The position numbers and the translations under genes are program-made. DNA of 64,000 nt from Chromobacterium haemolyticum. GTDB taxonomy: Bacteria; Pseudomonadota; Gammaproteobacteria; Burkholderiales; Chromobacteriaceae. The notes under the pieces were generated by a model that had not been told where the DNA came from, searched no databases, and was given only the letters and a program-made list of their open reading frames with translations. Position 1 is the first letter of the stretch. The number at the start of each line of letters is the position of its first letter. The stretch covers positions 94,396 to 158,395 of the forward strand of contig NZ_MUKU01000011.1 in assembly GCF_002081825.1 (NCBI RefSeq), given 5' to 3'. Positions 44,627 to 53,026 of this stretch are shown piece by piece.

Positions 44627-46518
44627 CCATGTTTGAAAAACTGCTCGCCTTCTCCCGCCACAACAAGATGGCGATGCTGGCGCTGATGGACGCGCTGCTG
44701 TTGCCGCTGGCGCTGTGGAGCGCGGTTTTCCTCCGCCTGGGCGGCTATTGGGACCCCAAGCTTAATCCGCATTTGTGGATTTTCATCGTTCCGCCGCTGT
44801 GGGCGATTCCCATCTTCATCAAGCTGGGCCTCTACCGCGCGGTGCTCAAATATCTGGACGACAAGATCATCCTGACCGTGTTCTCCGGGGTGACCTTGTC
44901 GGTGCTGGTGTTGCAGGCGGTGCTGCAGATGGCTCACATCTGGGCGATGCCGCGCACCTCGGTGATCATCTTCTGGGTGTTCGCCATGGCCTATATCGGG
45001 GGCAGCCGTTTTCTGCTGCGCGGCCTGGTGCGCCGCATCGACGCGGTGGACGCGCCGCGTGAGCACGTGATCATCTACGGCGCCGGCCATGCCGGCGTGC
45101 AACTGATGCTGGCCCTGCAGGCCGGCCGCGAATATCGGCCGATGGCCTTCGTCGACGACAGCCCCGAACTGCATCGCCGCACCTTCCGCGGCGTGGCGGT
45201 GCATCCGCCGCGTGATCTGCCGCAGCTGGTCAAAGACCTGGAGGCCAAGTGCATTCTGTTGGCGATGCCTTCGGTCAGCCGCAGTCGCCAGCGCGAGATA
45301 CTGGAAACTCTGGAACTGCTGCGGGTGCCGATCAAGCGTTTGCCGGGCATGGCGGACCTGGTGTCCGGCGAGGCGAGGGTGGAGGAGCTGAAAGAGGTTG
45401 AGATCGAAGACCTGTTGGGCCGCGACCCGGTGCCGCCCAAGCCCGATCTGCTGGCGCGCAATATCCACGGCAAGGTGGTAATGGTCACCGGCGCCGGAGG
45501 CTCCATCGGCTCCGAACTGGTGCGCCAGATCGCCAAGAACCAGCCGGCGCGCATCATCCTGTTCGAGCAGTCAGAATACGCACTGTACGCCATCGATCAG
45601 GAGCTGGATCGCGCCGCGGGTTCGCCGGCGCGCACGCCGGTCCTGGGCTCGGTTACTGATTACCAGCGGCTGGTGCAGGTGATGCGAGCCTTCAAGGTGG
45701 ATACCGTTTATCACGCTGCCGCCTACAAACATGTGCCCATGGTAGAGCACAATCCCGTAGCCGGCATCGTCAACAATGTGTTTGGCACCGACACCACCGC
45801 GCGCGCGGCCGAGGATTGCGGCGTGGACACCTTTGTGCTGATCTCCACCGACAAGGCTGTGCGTCCCACCAATGTGATGGGCGCCACCAAGCGCATGGCG
45901 GAGCTGACGCTGCAGACTCGACACACGCGCGGCAGCGCCACCCGCTTCGTCATGGTGCGCTTCGGCAATGTGTTGGGTAGTTCCGGCTCGGTGGTGCCCT
46001 TGTTCCGAGCCCAGATCAAGGCAGGCGGACCGATTACGCTGACCCACGCCGATATCACCCGTTATTTCATGACGATTCCCGAGGCGGCGCAGCTGGTGAT
46101 ACAAGCCGGCGCGATGGGGGACGGCGGAGACGTGTTCGTGCTGGATATGGGCCAGCCGGTGCGCATCATCGATTTGGCGCGGCGCATGGTCCATCTGTCC
46201 GGCCTGGAGTTGAAGGACGCGAGCCGGCCCGGCGGCGACATCGAGATCCGCATCACCGGCCTGAGGCCGGGGGAGAAGCTGTACGAGGAGTTGCTGATCG
46301 GCGACAACGTGCTGGCCACCGATCACGAGCGCATCATGCGGGCCCAGGAATACTGCCTGCCGGAAACGGAAATGCGGGAGGTGCTGGCGAGCATGGACGA
46401 GGCTTGCGGACGTCTTGACGCGCCCGCGGCGTTTGCCTTGCTGCAAAAAGCGGTGCGCGAGTTCCACGCGGCCAAGGCCACTCAGGACTGGGTGACGCAG
46501 GCGAACGCGGCCTCGTGA
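44623..46518 (+). CDS. wbpM: UDP-GlcNAc C6 dehydratase, membrane-bound (WbpM/PglF-like)
   Basis: A 631-residue protein with four N-terminal membrane helices (to about residue 130), a Rossmann-like domain (HVIIYGAGHAGVQL) and a C-terminal short-chain dehydratase domain (MVTGAGGSIGSELVRQI). The active site has ISTDKAVRPTNVMGATKR, with Met in place of the usual Tyr of YxxxK, the SMK variant typical of WbpM/PglF. It makes UDP-4-keto-6-deoxy-GlcNAc for the aminotransferase. ATG at 44623 overlaps the GNAT gene stop. Last gene of the operon. Confidence 0.92.
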   Translation: MTMFEKLLAFSRHNKMAMLALMDALLLPLALWSAVFLRLGGYWDPKLNPHLWIFIVPPLWAIPIFIKLGLYRAVLKYLDDKIILTVFSGVTLSVLVLQAVLQMAHIWAMPRTSVIIFWVFAMAYIGGSRFLLRGLVRRIDAVDAPREHVIIYGAGHAGVQLMLALQAGREYRPMAFVDDSPELHRRTFRGVAVHPPRDLPQLVKDLEAKCILLAMPSVSRSRQREILETLELLRVPIKRLPGMADLVSGEARVEELKEVEIEDLLGRDPVPPKPDLLARNIHGKVVMVTGAGGSIGSELVRQIAKNQPARIILFEQSEYALYAIDQELDRAAGSPARTPVLGSVTDYQRLVQVMRAFKVDTVYHAAAYKHVPMVEHNPVAGIVNNVFGTDTTARAAEDCGVDTFVLISTDKAVRPTNVMGATKRMAELTLQTRHTRGSATRFVMVRFGNVLGSSGSVVPLFRAQIKAGGPITLTHADITRYFMTIPEAAQLVIQAGAMGDGGDVFVLDMGQPVRIIDLARRMVHLSGLELKDASRPGGDIEIRITGLRPGEKLYEELLIGDNVLATDHERIMRAQEYCLPETEMREVLASMDEACGRLDAPAAFALLQKAVREFHAAKATQDWVTQANAAS

Positions 46519-46528
46519 GACGGGCGGC

Positions 46529-47092
46529 TTACCATTTGCAGCCGTCCTCGCGCGCGCTTTGCACAGCCAAGATAGGGATCGCCAGCAGGCCGAATGAGGA
46601 GTAGCGGGTCTTACAGTCCGGTTTTTCGGCCCGCTCGATAGAGCGGGCCAATTTCGTTTTGGCGGGGTCGGCCGGCAGCGGGGCGATTTTTTCCGGCGCG
46701 GCGGCGGCTTGTTCGCGCACTTGCTGGCGCAGGCCGCCCAAGGTCAAGCCCGGGCTGGGGGCCGAAGCTTCGCTTTGGCTTCGCCCAAGCCCGCCTTGAT
46801 GGCGACGCTCGCCGGGGCCGTGAGCGTCTATCCGCGCCGCGGCCGGCGGACGCCGCGGAGCCGCGGCAGGTTTTGGGGATGGAGGCTCGGACGCGACGGC
46901 GTGCGCCGGAGGCGGGGCAACGGCCGGAGCAGGCGGATTCAGCTGTATTCGCAGCGGCGGGGCCGCATCGGCGTCCGGGCGGCCGCCGGGCTTGGCCAGC
47001 CACAGCAGCGCGCCATGGGCCAACAGGCTGAGTAGCAGCGCGGCGGTGACGCCGCGAGGGCGGAGACGGAACGAGGCGGTGAGAACGGTCAT
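46529..47092 (-). CDS. Small TonB-like membrane-anchored protein of unknown function
   Basis: A 187-residue protein with one N-terminal membrane helix (about 15-35, GVTAALLLSLLAHGALLWLA). A Pro/Ala-rich periplasmic linker (about 40-95) follows, then a less biased end with two cysteines (KPDCKTRYS, EDGCKW). The architecture recalls TonB or periplasmic linkers, but no TonB C-terminal domain is recognisable. It is convergent with wbpM. Confidence 0.65.
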   Translation of the reverse strand: MTVLTASFRLRPRGVTAALLLSLLAHGALLWLAKPGGRPDADAAPPLRIQLNPPAPAVAPPPAHAVASEPPSPKPAAAPRRPPAAARIDAHGPGERRHQGGLGRSQSEASAPSPGLTLGGLRQQVREQAAAAPEKIAPLPADPAKTKLARSIERAEKPDCKTRYSSFGLLAIPILAVQSAREDGCKW

Positions 47093-47131
47093 GCCGTCAA
47101 CGATAAGCAAACTCGCCCGGCGGGTAAAGCG

Positions 47132-48283
47132 TTAGTCGGAGATCACGACCTGGTTGCGCCCAGCTTGCTTCGCCCGGTACATGCGGGTATCGGCCAGGTC
47201 CACCAGCGCGCGCCAATCGGCGCAGCCATCCTGAAACAACTCCGCCACGCCGATGCTGGCGGTCAGGGGCAGGCCTTCAGGCCGCTCGCCCAGGCCCTGG
47301 GCGCGCAGCCGGGCGATGACCTGGGCCGCGTGGGCCAATTGCGCGCCGGGCATCAGCAGCACGAACTCCTCGCCGCCCCAACGCACCAGCACATCGCTGC
47401 GTCGCAGCCTTCCTTCCATCAGCTCGGCGAAATGGCGCAAGACCTGATCGCCGGCCAGGTGGCCATAGTGGTCGTTGATCGCCTTGAAGTGATCCAGATC
47501 GATAAAGGCCAGGCTCAGCGGTTGCCGACTGCGTTGAGCCTGCAATTCCAGCAAGCCCAGCATCTCCTCGCCGCTGCGGCGCGAGAAGATCCCGGTCAGC
47601 GGGTCGCGTATCGCCTGGTGGACCAGCACGATGATGAAGGCCAACTGGCTGACGCTGGCGATGGCGGAGACGCCGGCCAGCAGAGACAAGAGCCAGAACT
47701 CGCCGCCGAAGCCGGGCAGGTTGTCGCCGTTCAGGTCCAGCAGGCTGGTCAGCACGAAGCCGAGCAAGGCCGGGCTGGCGAAAGCCAGGCTCTCCAGCAG
47801 CGTCAGCGGAAAGATCGCCAGCCCGGCCAGCAGCACGAAGGGCAGGAAGGCGTAGCCGGCGCCGATGGCGGCGGACAAGCCCTCCAGATGATAACGGCGC
47901 AGCAGCAAGTGAGAGGCGATGTAGAACAGGGTGGGGATGGCGAACAAGAGCGCGATGCCGCGATAGGCCGAGGGCAGGCGGCCATCCATCGGCTGCCAGA
48001 CCGCCAGCGCGACGAAGGCGGCGGAGACCAACAGGCGCAGCGCCGCCAGTTGCAGCGACAGCGGATAGGGCAGGGTCAGCAAGTCGATCACCGCCCAAGC
48101 CGGCGTCAGCGCGGAGAACAAGATGGCGAACAGCCGGCAGCGGTTGACCAGCATCAGCGCGCGTCGCTGCGTCAGCAAGGGCATGTGCTGGCGAGGGCTC
48201 AGCAGCCAGAGCGTGTCGCCGCTCTGGATCTCGCCGGGCGCCATGCCCAGCAGCTTTTGCCAGATGAAATGAGTAATATGCAT
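47132..48283 (-). CDS. Polytopic diguanylate cyclase
   Basis: A 383-residue protein with about six transmembrane helices (roughly 45-215) and a C-terminal GGDEF domain. The active site is RWGGEEF, a functional variant, and an I-site RRSD lies five residues earlier. DLDHFKAINDHYGHLAGDQV is conserved. ATG at 48283 (MHITHFIWQKLLGM) is taken as the start; a longer in-frame start at 48349 is possible. Divergent from the LysR gene. Confidence 0.88.
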   Translation of the reverse strand: MHITHFIWQKLLGMAPGEIQSGDTLWLLSPRQHMPLLTQRRALMLVNRCRLFAILFSALTPAWAVIDLLTLPYPLSLQLAALRLLVSAAFVALAVWQPMDGRLPSAYRGIALLFAIPTLFYIASHLLLRRYHLEGLSAAIGAGYAFLPFVLLAGLAIFPLTLLESLAFASPALLGFVLTSLLDLNGDNLPGFGGEFWLLSLLAGVSAIASVSQLAFIIVLVHQAIRDPLTGIFSRRSGEEMLGLLELQAQRSRQPLSLAFIDLDHFKAINDHYGHLAGDQVLRHFAELMEGRLRRSDVLVRWGGEEFVLLMPGAQLAHAAQVIARLRAQGLGERPEGLPLTASIGVAELFQDGCADWRALVDLADTRMYRAKQAGRNQVVISD

Positions 48284-48415
48284 GCGGATGGTGCCAGATA
48301 GTTGCGTTATTCTACCCCGGTTTATGACTTTGGGTTTGCAGCAGGTCAAAGTCGCCGGCTTGCGCTGCGTTTGCGCTACTATCGCAACTCCTGATCAACC
48401 TGGCGGAACAGCGCG

Positions 48416-49324
48416 ATGGAAACCCGGTGGCTTGAAGACTTCCTAGTGCTGGCGGAAACCGGCAGCTTTACCCGCGCGGCGGAACTGCGCCACCTGACTC
48501 AACCGGCGTTCTCGCGGCGAATCAAGTCGCTGGAGAGCTGGCTTGGGGCTGACCTGATCGACCGTACCACCTATCCTACGCGCTTGACCGAGGCCGGCGC
48601 GCTGTTTCGAGAGCAGGCGGTGACCATGCTGTCCCAGCTCAACACCAGCCGCGCTCTGTTGCGCGGTTTGCAGCCGCTGGCCGCCGGTACGCTGGAGTTC
48701 GCGGTGCCGCACACGCTGTCCTTCTCCTTCTTTCCCAAATGGCTGTCCCAGGCGCAGAGCGGTTACGGCGCTTTGCCCTGTAGGTTGCAGGCCAGCAATG
48801 TGCACGACGCGCTGCTGGCTTTCGTGGAAGGCGGCAGCGACCTATTGATGTGCTACCACCATCCCAAGCAGCCGGTGGAATTGACCGACGCCCGCTATCA
48901 GGGACTGAAGCTGGGCGTTGAGCGGCTGAGGCCGTTCTCGATCGCGGAGGCCGGTCGGCCGCGCTACCAACTGCCCGGCAGCGGGCAGCAGCCGTTGCCC
49001 TTTCTCGGCTACGCCAGCAACGCCTATTTCCGGTTGATGAGCGATCTGATCCTGGAGTCCGCTCCGCAGCCGGCCAAGTTGGCGCTGCGCTATGAAACCG
49101 ATATGGCGGAAGGCCTCAAACACATGGTGCTGGAAGGGCATGGCCTGGCTTTCTTGCCGGAGAGTTCGGCGCGCCGGGAGACGCAGGAGGGTTTGTTGGC
49201 GGCCGCCGGCGACGAGTCCTGGCAGGTGGAGATGGACATTCGCCTTTACGTGGATCAGAAGCGTCAGCGCCCGGCTTTGAAGGCTTTTTGGGATTATCTG
49301 ACGCGCCAATATCAGGCTTGTTGA
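48416..49324 (+). CDS. LysR-family regulator, HypT-like
   Basis: A 302-residue LysR-type regulator starting METRWLEDFLVLAETGSF. The helix-turn-helix is FTRAAELRHLTQPAFSRRIK. SLGxxP-like HTLSFSFFPKWLSQ and YASNAYFRLMSDLIL resemble the HypT (YjiE) branch. Its target may be the downstream aspA gene on the same strand, 158 bp away; not demonstrable from sequence. Confidence 0.87.
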   Translation: METRWLEDFLVLAETGSFTRAAELRHLTQPAFSRRIKSLESWLGADLIDRTTYPTRLTEAGALFREQAVTMLSQLNTSRALLRGLQPLAAGTLEFAVPHTLSFSFFPKWLSQAQSGYGALPCRLQASNVHDALLAFVEGGSDLLMCYHHPKQPVELTDARYQGLKLGVERLRPFSIAEAGRPRYQLPGSGQQPLPFLGYASNAYFRLMSDLILESAPQPAKLALRYETDMAEGLKHMVLEGHGLAFLPESSARRETQEGLLAAAGDESWQVEMDIRLYVDQKRQRPALKAFWDYLTRQYQAC

Positions 49325-49482
49325 GGAGGGCGATCAGGCGCGTTGCGGGCGCCGGCAAGGTTATGCGTTTCCTGCATGACCCCATCGGCATTTCGAATTG
49401 GCCAGCCGTCGCGGCATGGCATAGAGTGCGCTGCTTCAAGCCACGCGAGCGCGTGGCGTCATCCGTATCAGGAGAAGCATCC

Positions 49483-50886
49483 ATGACGACCCGCATAGAA
49501 CATGATCTGTTAGGCGATCGTGAAGTGCCCGCCGATGTCTACTGGGGCGTGCACACCTTGCGCGCAGTCGAAAACTTTCCCATTACCGGCCAGAGTATCG
49601 CCGGCTACGGCGATCTGATCCGCGCCTTGGCCTGTATCAAGCAGGCCGCCGCCCAGGCCAACCGCGATCTGGGGCTGTTGCCGGCGCCCATCGCCCAGGC
49701 CATCATCGCCGCCTGCGAGGAAATCCGCGCCGGCCGCTGGCATGAGCAGTTTGTGGTGGATGCGATCCAGGGCGGGGCAGGCACCTCGACCAATATGAAC
49801 GCCAACGAGGTGATCGCCAACCGCGCCTTGGAACTGATGGGGCACGCCAAGGGCGAGTATCAACATCTGCACCCCAACGAGCATGTCAATCTGTGCCAGA
49901 GCACCAACGACGTTTATCCGACCGCCTTGCGGCTGGCGGCGTTCTGGGGCGCCAACAAGCTGCTGACCCGGATGGCGGCGTTGCGCGAGGCCTTCGCCGT
50001 CAAGGCCGACGAGTTCAAGGACTACCTGAAGATGGGGCGCACCCAGCTGCAGGACGCGGTGCCGATGACGCTGGGCCAGGAGTTCATGACCTACGCGGTG
50101 ATGCTGCAAGAGGACGAGCAGCGCTTGATGGAAGCCAGCGCGCTGATGTTGGAGATCAATCTGGGCGCCACCGCCATCGGCACCGGGATTACCGCGCATC
50201 CGGATTACGCGCGTCTGGCCTGCCTGCATCTGTCCGAGCTGAGCGGCCACACCTTGCTGACCGCGCCGAATCTGATCGAAGCCACCCAGGACTGCGGCGC
50301 CTTTGTGCAACTGTCCAGCGTGCTCAAGCGCATCGCGGTCAAACTGTCCAAGAGCTGCAACGACTTGCGTCTGCTGTCGTCCGGCCCGCGCGCCGGCTTC
50401 GGCGAGATCAACCTGCCGGCGCGGCAGGCCGGTTCGTCCATCATGCCGGGCAAGGTGAATCCGGTGATTCCGGAAGTGGTGAGCCAAGTGGCTTACGAGG
50501 TGATAGGCAACGACGTCACCATCACCATGGCGGCGGAAGCCGGGCAGTTGCAGCTGAACGCCTTCGAGCCGGTGATCGCCTACAGCCTGTTCCGCAGCAT
50601 GGGCCATCTGGCCGCCGCCTGCGCCACGCTGACCGAGAACTGCGTCAAAGGCATCACCGCGAATCGCGAACGCCTGCACGCCAGCGTCGAGAACTCCATT
50701 GGTCTGGTGACCGCACTCAACCCCATCATCGGCTACGCCGCCGCCACCAATGTGGCGGCGCAGGCGCACGCCACCGGCGGCAGCGTCGCCGACATCGTGC
50801 TGGAACAAGGCCTGCTGAGCCGCGAGCAGCTGGATTTGCTGCTGAAGCCGGAAGAGCTGACCCGGCCGCGTTGGGTGACCGTGTAA
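49483..50886 (+). CDS. aspA: Aspartate ammonia-lyase AspA
   Basis: A 467-residue aspartase, which converts L-aspartate to fumarate and ammonia. The flexible active-site loop is GSSIMPGKVNPVIPE. Other conserved segments are GGAGTSTNMNANEVIANRAL and HPNEHVNLCQSTNDVYPTA. The ATG at 49483 is preceded by AGGAGA; longer in-frame extensions are non-coding in character. A terminator follows at 50933. Confidence 0.94.
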   Translation: MTTRIEHDLLGDREVPADVYWGVHTLRAVENFPITGQSIAGYGDLIRALACIKQAAAQANRDLGLLPAPIAQAIIAACEEIRAGRWHEQFVVDAIQGGAGTSTNMNANEVIANRALELMGHAKGEYQHLHPNEHVNLCQSTNDVYPTALRLAAFWGANKLLTRMAALREAFAVKADEFKDYLKMGRTQLQDAVPMTLGQEFMTYAVMLQEDEQRLMEASALMLEINLGATAIGTGITAHPDYARLACLHLSELSGHTLLTAPNLIEATQDCGAFVQLSSVLKRIAVKLSKSCNDLRLLSSGPRAGFGEINLPARQAGSSIMPGKVNPVIPEVVSQVAYEVIGNDVTITMAAEAGQLQLNAFEPVIAYSLFRSMGHLAAACATLTENCVKGITANRERLHASVENSIGLVTALNPIIGYAAATNVAAQAHATGGSVADIVLEQGLLSREQLDLLLKPEELTRPRWVTV

Positions 50887-50932
50887 TTGATTTCCCTTGT
50901 ATGACTTATCGTTGTGAGCGTTTCAACTTGAT

Positions 50933-50960
50933 CAGGCCGCCTTGCGCGGCCTGTTTTTTT
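50933..50960 (+). terminator. Rho-independent terminator after aspA
   Basis: CAGGCCGC-cttg-CGCGGCCTG stem and loop followed by TTTTTTT. Confidence 0.85.
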
Positions 50961-51039
50961 ATCCGCGCTGGCGGCGCTTGCGGCGAAAGCGGAATACGGG
51001 TATAAAAAATGGTGCACCGCACAATTGAGAGGGCGACAC

Positions 51040-51396
51040 ATGCAAGCTGCGCTATGGTGGAGCTTGGAGTTTCCGCGCGGACTGTGCGCGCTGAGCGCCG
51101 AACAGTGGCGCATCCGGCGACAATGGCTGCGCTCAGGCTGTTTTTACGGCGTCGGGGTGTGGCGCGGCACCGCGCCGTGGCCGGACAAGCTGCGCCGCGT
51201 GTTGACGCGAGCGCGGGCGGATTGGCTGGCGCTGTGTTTTGACGACAGCCAGGCCGCGGAGGCCTTGCTCAACGAAATGCGGGCGCATCCCCTCTGGCGC
51301 GGCGAGGCCGGCGACCAACTGCTTGCCTGGCAATTGAACGGCCAGCGGCAGTGGCGGGCGGGCCTGCTGAAATGGGGGCGGACGCTGTCCACTTAA
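51040..51396 (+). CDS. Hypothetical protein
   Basis: A 118-residue protein rich in Trp and Arg (MQAALWWSLEFPRGLCALS, WRGTAPWPDKLRRVL). No membrane segment or known motif is seen. The ATG at 51040 has a GAGAGG site upstream. It lies between the aspA terminator and the DUF2164 gene. Coding is likely but not certain. Confidence 0.55.
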   Translation: MQAALWWSLEFPRGLCALSAEQWRIRRQWLRSGCFYGVGVWRGTAPWPDKLRRVLTRARADWLALCFDDSQAAEALLNEMRAHPLWRGEAGDQLLAWQLNGQRQWRAGLLKWGRTLST

Positions 51397-51475
51397 CAGT
51401 GGGTGGGGAAACCGCTTCCAGCATCGGCGAATAGCCGCCATAATCGCGGCTTTCAATCGCACAGGGCGGCACGCC

Positions 51476-51715
51476 ATGGCCAATCATTCAATGTTGACCC
51501 CCGCTCAGCTGCAAGCGCTGGCTCCGCAATTGCAACAGTATGCGCAAGACCAGTTCGGCATCGAACTGGGGCAGTTCGACGCGCAATTTTTGCTGGACTT
51601 CGTCGCCGATAAAATCGGCAGTGACATTTACAACAAGGCGTTGGACGACGTGCAACTGGCGCTCGCCGCGCGGATGGAGTCCTTGCAGGCTGCGATTTGG
51701 GAATTGGAGAAGTAG
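51476..51715 (+). CDS. DUF2164 family protein
   Basis: A 79-residue protein with the family pattern GQFDAQFLLDFVADKIGSDIYNKAL followed by a helical end. Function of the family is unknown. It starts at ATG 51476 and is 77 bp before the YdcF-like gene. Confidence 0.8.
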   Translation: MANHSMLTPAQLQALAPQLQQYAQDQFGIELGQFDAQFLLDFVADKIGSDIYNKALDDVQLALAARMESLQAAIWELEK

Positions 51716-51792
51716 ACGCCGCGCGTGCGGCCTTGCCGCTAGCCTCCGGTTTACGGGTACAATCGGCGTTCCACCCTTCACTTGCGGTACCC

Positions 51793-52392
51793 ATGCTCTA
51801 CTTGCGTTTGATGTTGAAAGGCTTTGTGCTGGCGATTTTGCTGGTGGTGCTGGGCTTCAGCTACGTAGCCTGGAGCATTGTCGATTTCGGCGGCAGCGCA
51901 AATGAACCGCAAGCCGATGCGGCGCTGGTGTTGGGGGCGGCGGCTTGGGGCAAGCGCCCGTCGCCGGTGTTCCGCGAGCGCATCAACCACGCGGTCAAAC
52001 TGTATAAATCCGGCAAGGTGCGCTGGATCGTGTTCACCGGCGGTACGCCGGAACCGGGTTATCCATCGGAAGCCGATGTGGGCCGCGACTTCGCCGCCAA
52101 GCAAGGCGTGCCGATGACGGCGATGTTGGCGGAAAACCAGTCGCGCACCACTTGGCAAAACTTGGAGAACGCACGCGAGTTGAGCAGCCAGTTCGGCATC
52201 CGTTCCTTCCTCTTGGTCAGCGATCCGCTGCATATGCGCCGCTCGGTGCTGATGGCCACCGACATCGGCCTGACCGCCTATCCCGCGCCCACGCAATCCA
52301 GCCGCTACCGGACGCTGTCCAGTTGGTCCCGCTTTCTGGCCAGGGAAACCTGGCTCTATATCGGCTATAGAGTGTTCCGCAAGCTGTCCTGA
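51793..52392 (+). CDS. YdcF/SanA-like DUF218 membrane protein
   Basis: A 199-residue protein with one N-terminal helix (about 5-27) and a DUF218 domain: ADAALVLGAAAWGKRPSPVF, VFTGGTPEPGYPSEAD and ENQSRTTWQNLENA are its conserved loops. Related SanA and ElyC act in envelope integrity; role here is unproven. The start ATG at 51793 is at the beginning of the hydrophobic segment. Confidence 0.85.
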   Translation: MLYLRLMLKGFVLAILLVVLGFSYVAWSIVDFGGSANEPQADAALVLGAAAWGKRPSPVFRERINHAVKLYKSGKVRWIVFTGGTPEPGYPSEADVGRDFAAKQGVPMTAMLAENQSRTTWQNLENARELSSQFGIRSFLLVSDPLHMRRSVLMATDIGLTAYPAPTQSSRYRTLSSWSRFLARETWLYIGYRVFRKLS

Positions 52393-52430
52393 CGCTATCA
52401 GATGGTCAGTCCATTGGACGCGGCATAAAA

Positions 52431-52455
52431 AAAACCGGCTAGAAGCCGGTTTTTT
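52431..52455. terminator. Bidirectional terminator after the YdcF-like gene
   Basis: AAAACCGGCT-aga-AGCCGGTTTTTT, with an A-run on one side and a T-run on the other; lies between convergent genes. Confidence 0.88.
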
Positions 52456-52474
52456 CACATTGGAGGGAGGAAGA

Positions 52475-52831
52475 TCAGTGGTTATGCCACAGATCGATCA
52501 ATTCGCCGCCTTCCACCGATTTCACTTCGGCGCGCGCTTGCAGCCAGGACAGCAGTTGCTGGCGCAACTCGTCGCTGATCTTGACCTCGCCCACCGGGAA
52601 GGCCACGCCTTCCAGCTTGCCGGCGCCGTCGAAATGGCCGCCGAAGCTGATGCCGGCGTCGTCCACCTGGACCAGCCAGGCGTCCAGCAGGGTTTCGGAA
52701 TCCGCGCCCTCGTGCAGCAAGGCGATCAGATGGAAGCCCAGTTCGCGGAATTCGCCAACGCGCATTTTCTTGCGTTGACGGGTTTTCAGGCGGCTCAGGC
52801 GATGCGGGGAATTGGGGTTGCGAAGGGACAT
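52475..52831 (-). CDS. YggL family (DUF469) 50S ribosome-binding protein
   Basis: A 118-residue protein of the YggL family, begun by a basic segment (PHRLSRLKTRQRKKMRVGEF), with RELGFHLIALLH and the C-terminal acidic part. The family is linked to 50S ribosome binding. It stands alone, convergent with the YdcF-like gene. Confidence 0.87.
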   Translation of the reverse strand: MSLRNPNSPHRLSRLKTRQRKKMRVGEFRELGFHLIALLHEGADSETLLDAWLVQVDDAGISFGGHFDGAGKLEGVAFPVGEVKISDELRQQLLSWLQARAEVKSVEGGELIDLWHNH

Positions 52832-53026
52832 GACAGCTCCTTATTCAAAGACCTGGCGATGATAGCAGGCTTGCCCGCTTTGCGCTTCGTCGGCTGTGCG
52901 TAGGTTTCTGTCACTCTAACTAAACAAATATCATAAAAAAATGTAATTATTTGCCGTAGTCATTGCCATTGGAATGGAATTAGTATTTTTTCTCATTCTC
53001 AATACATGAAATGGATGACTACAGGG

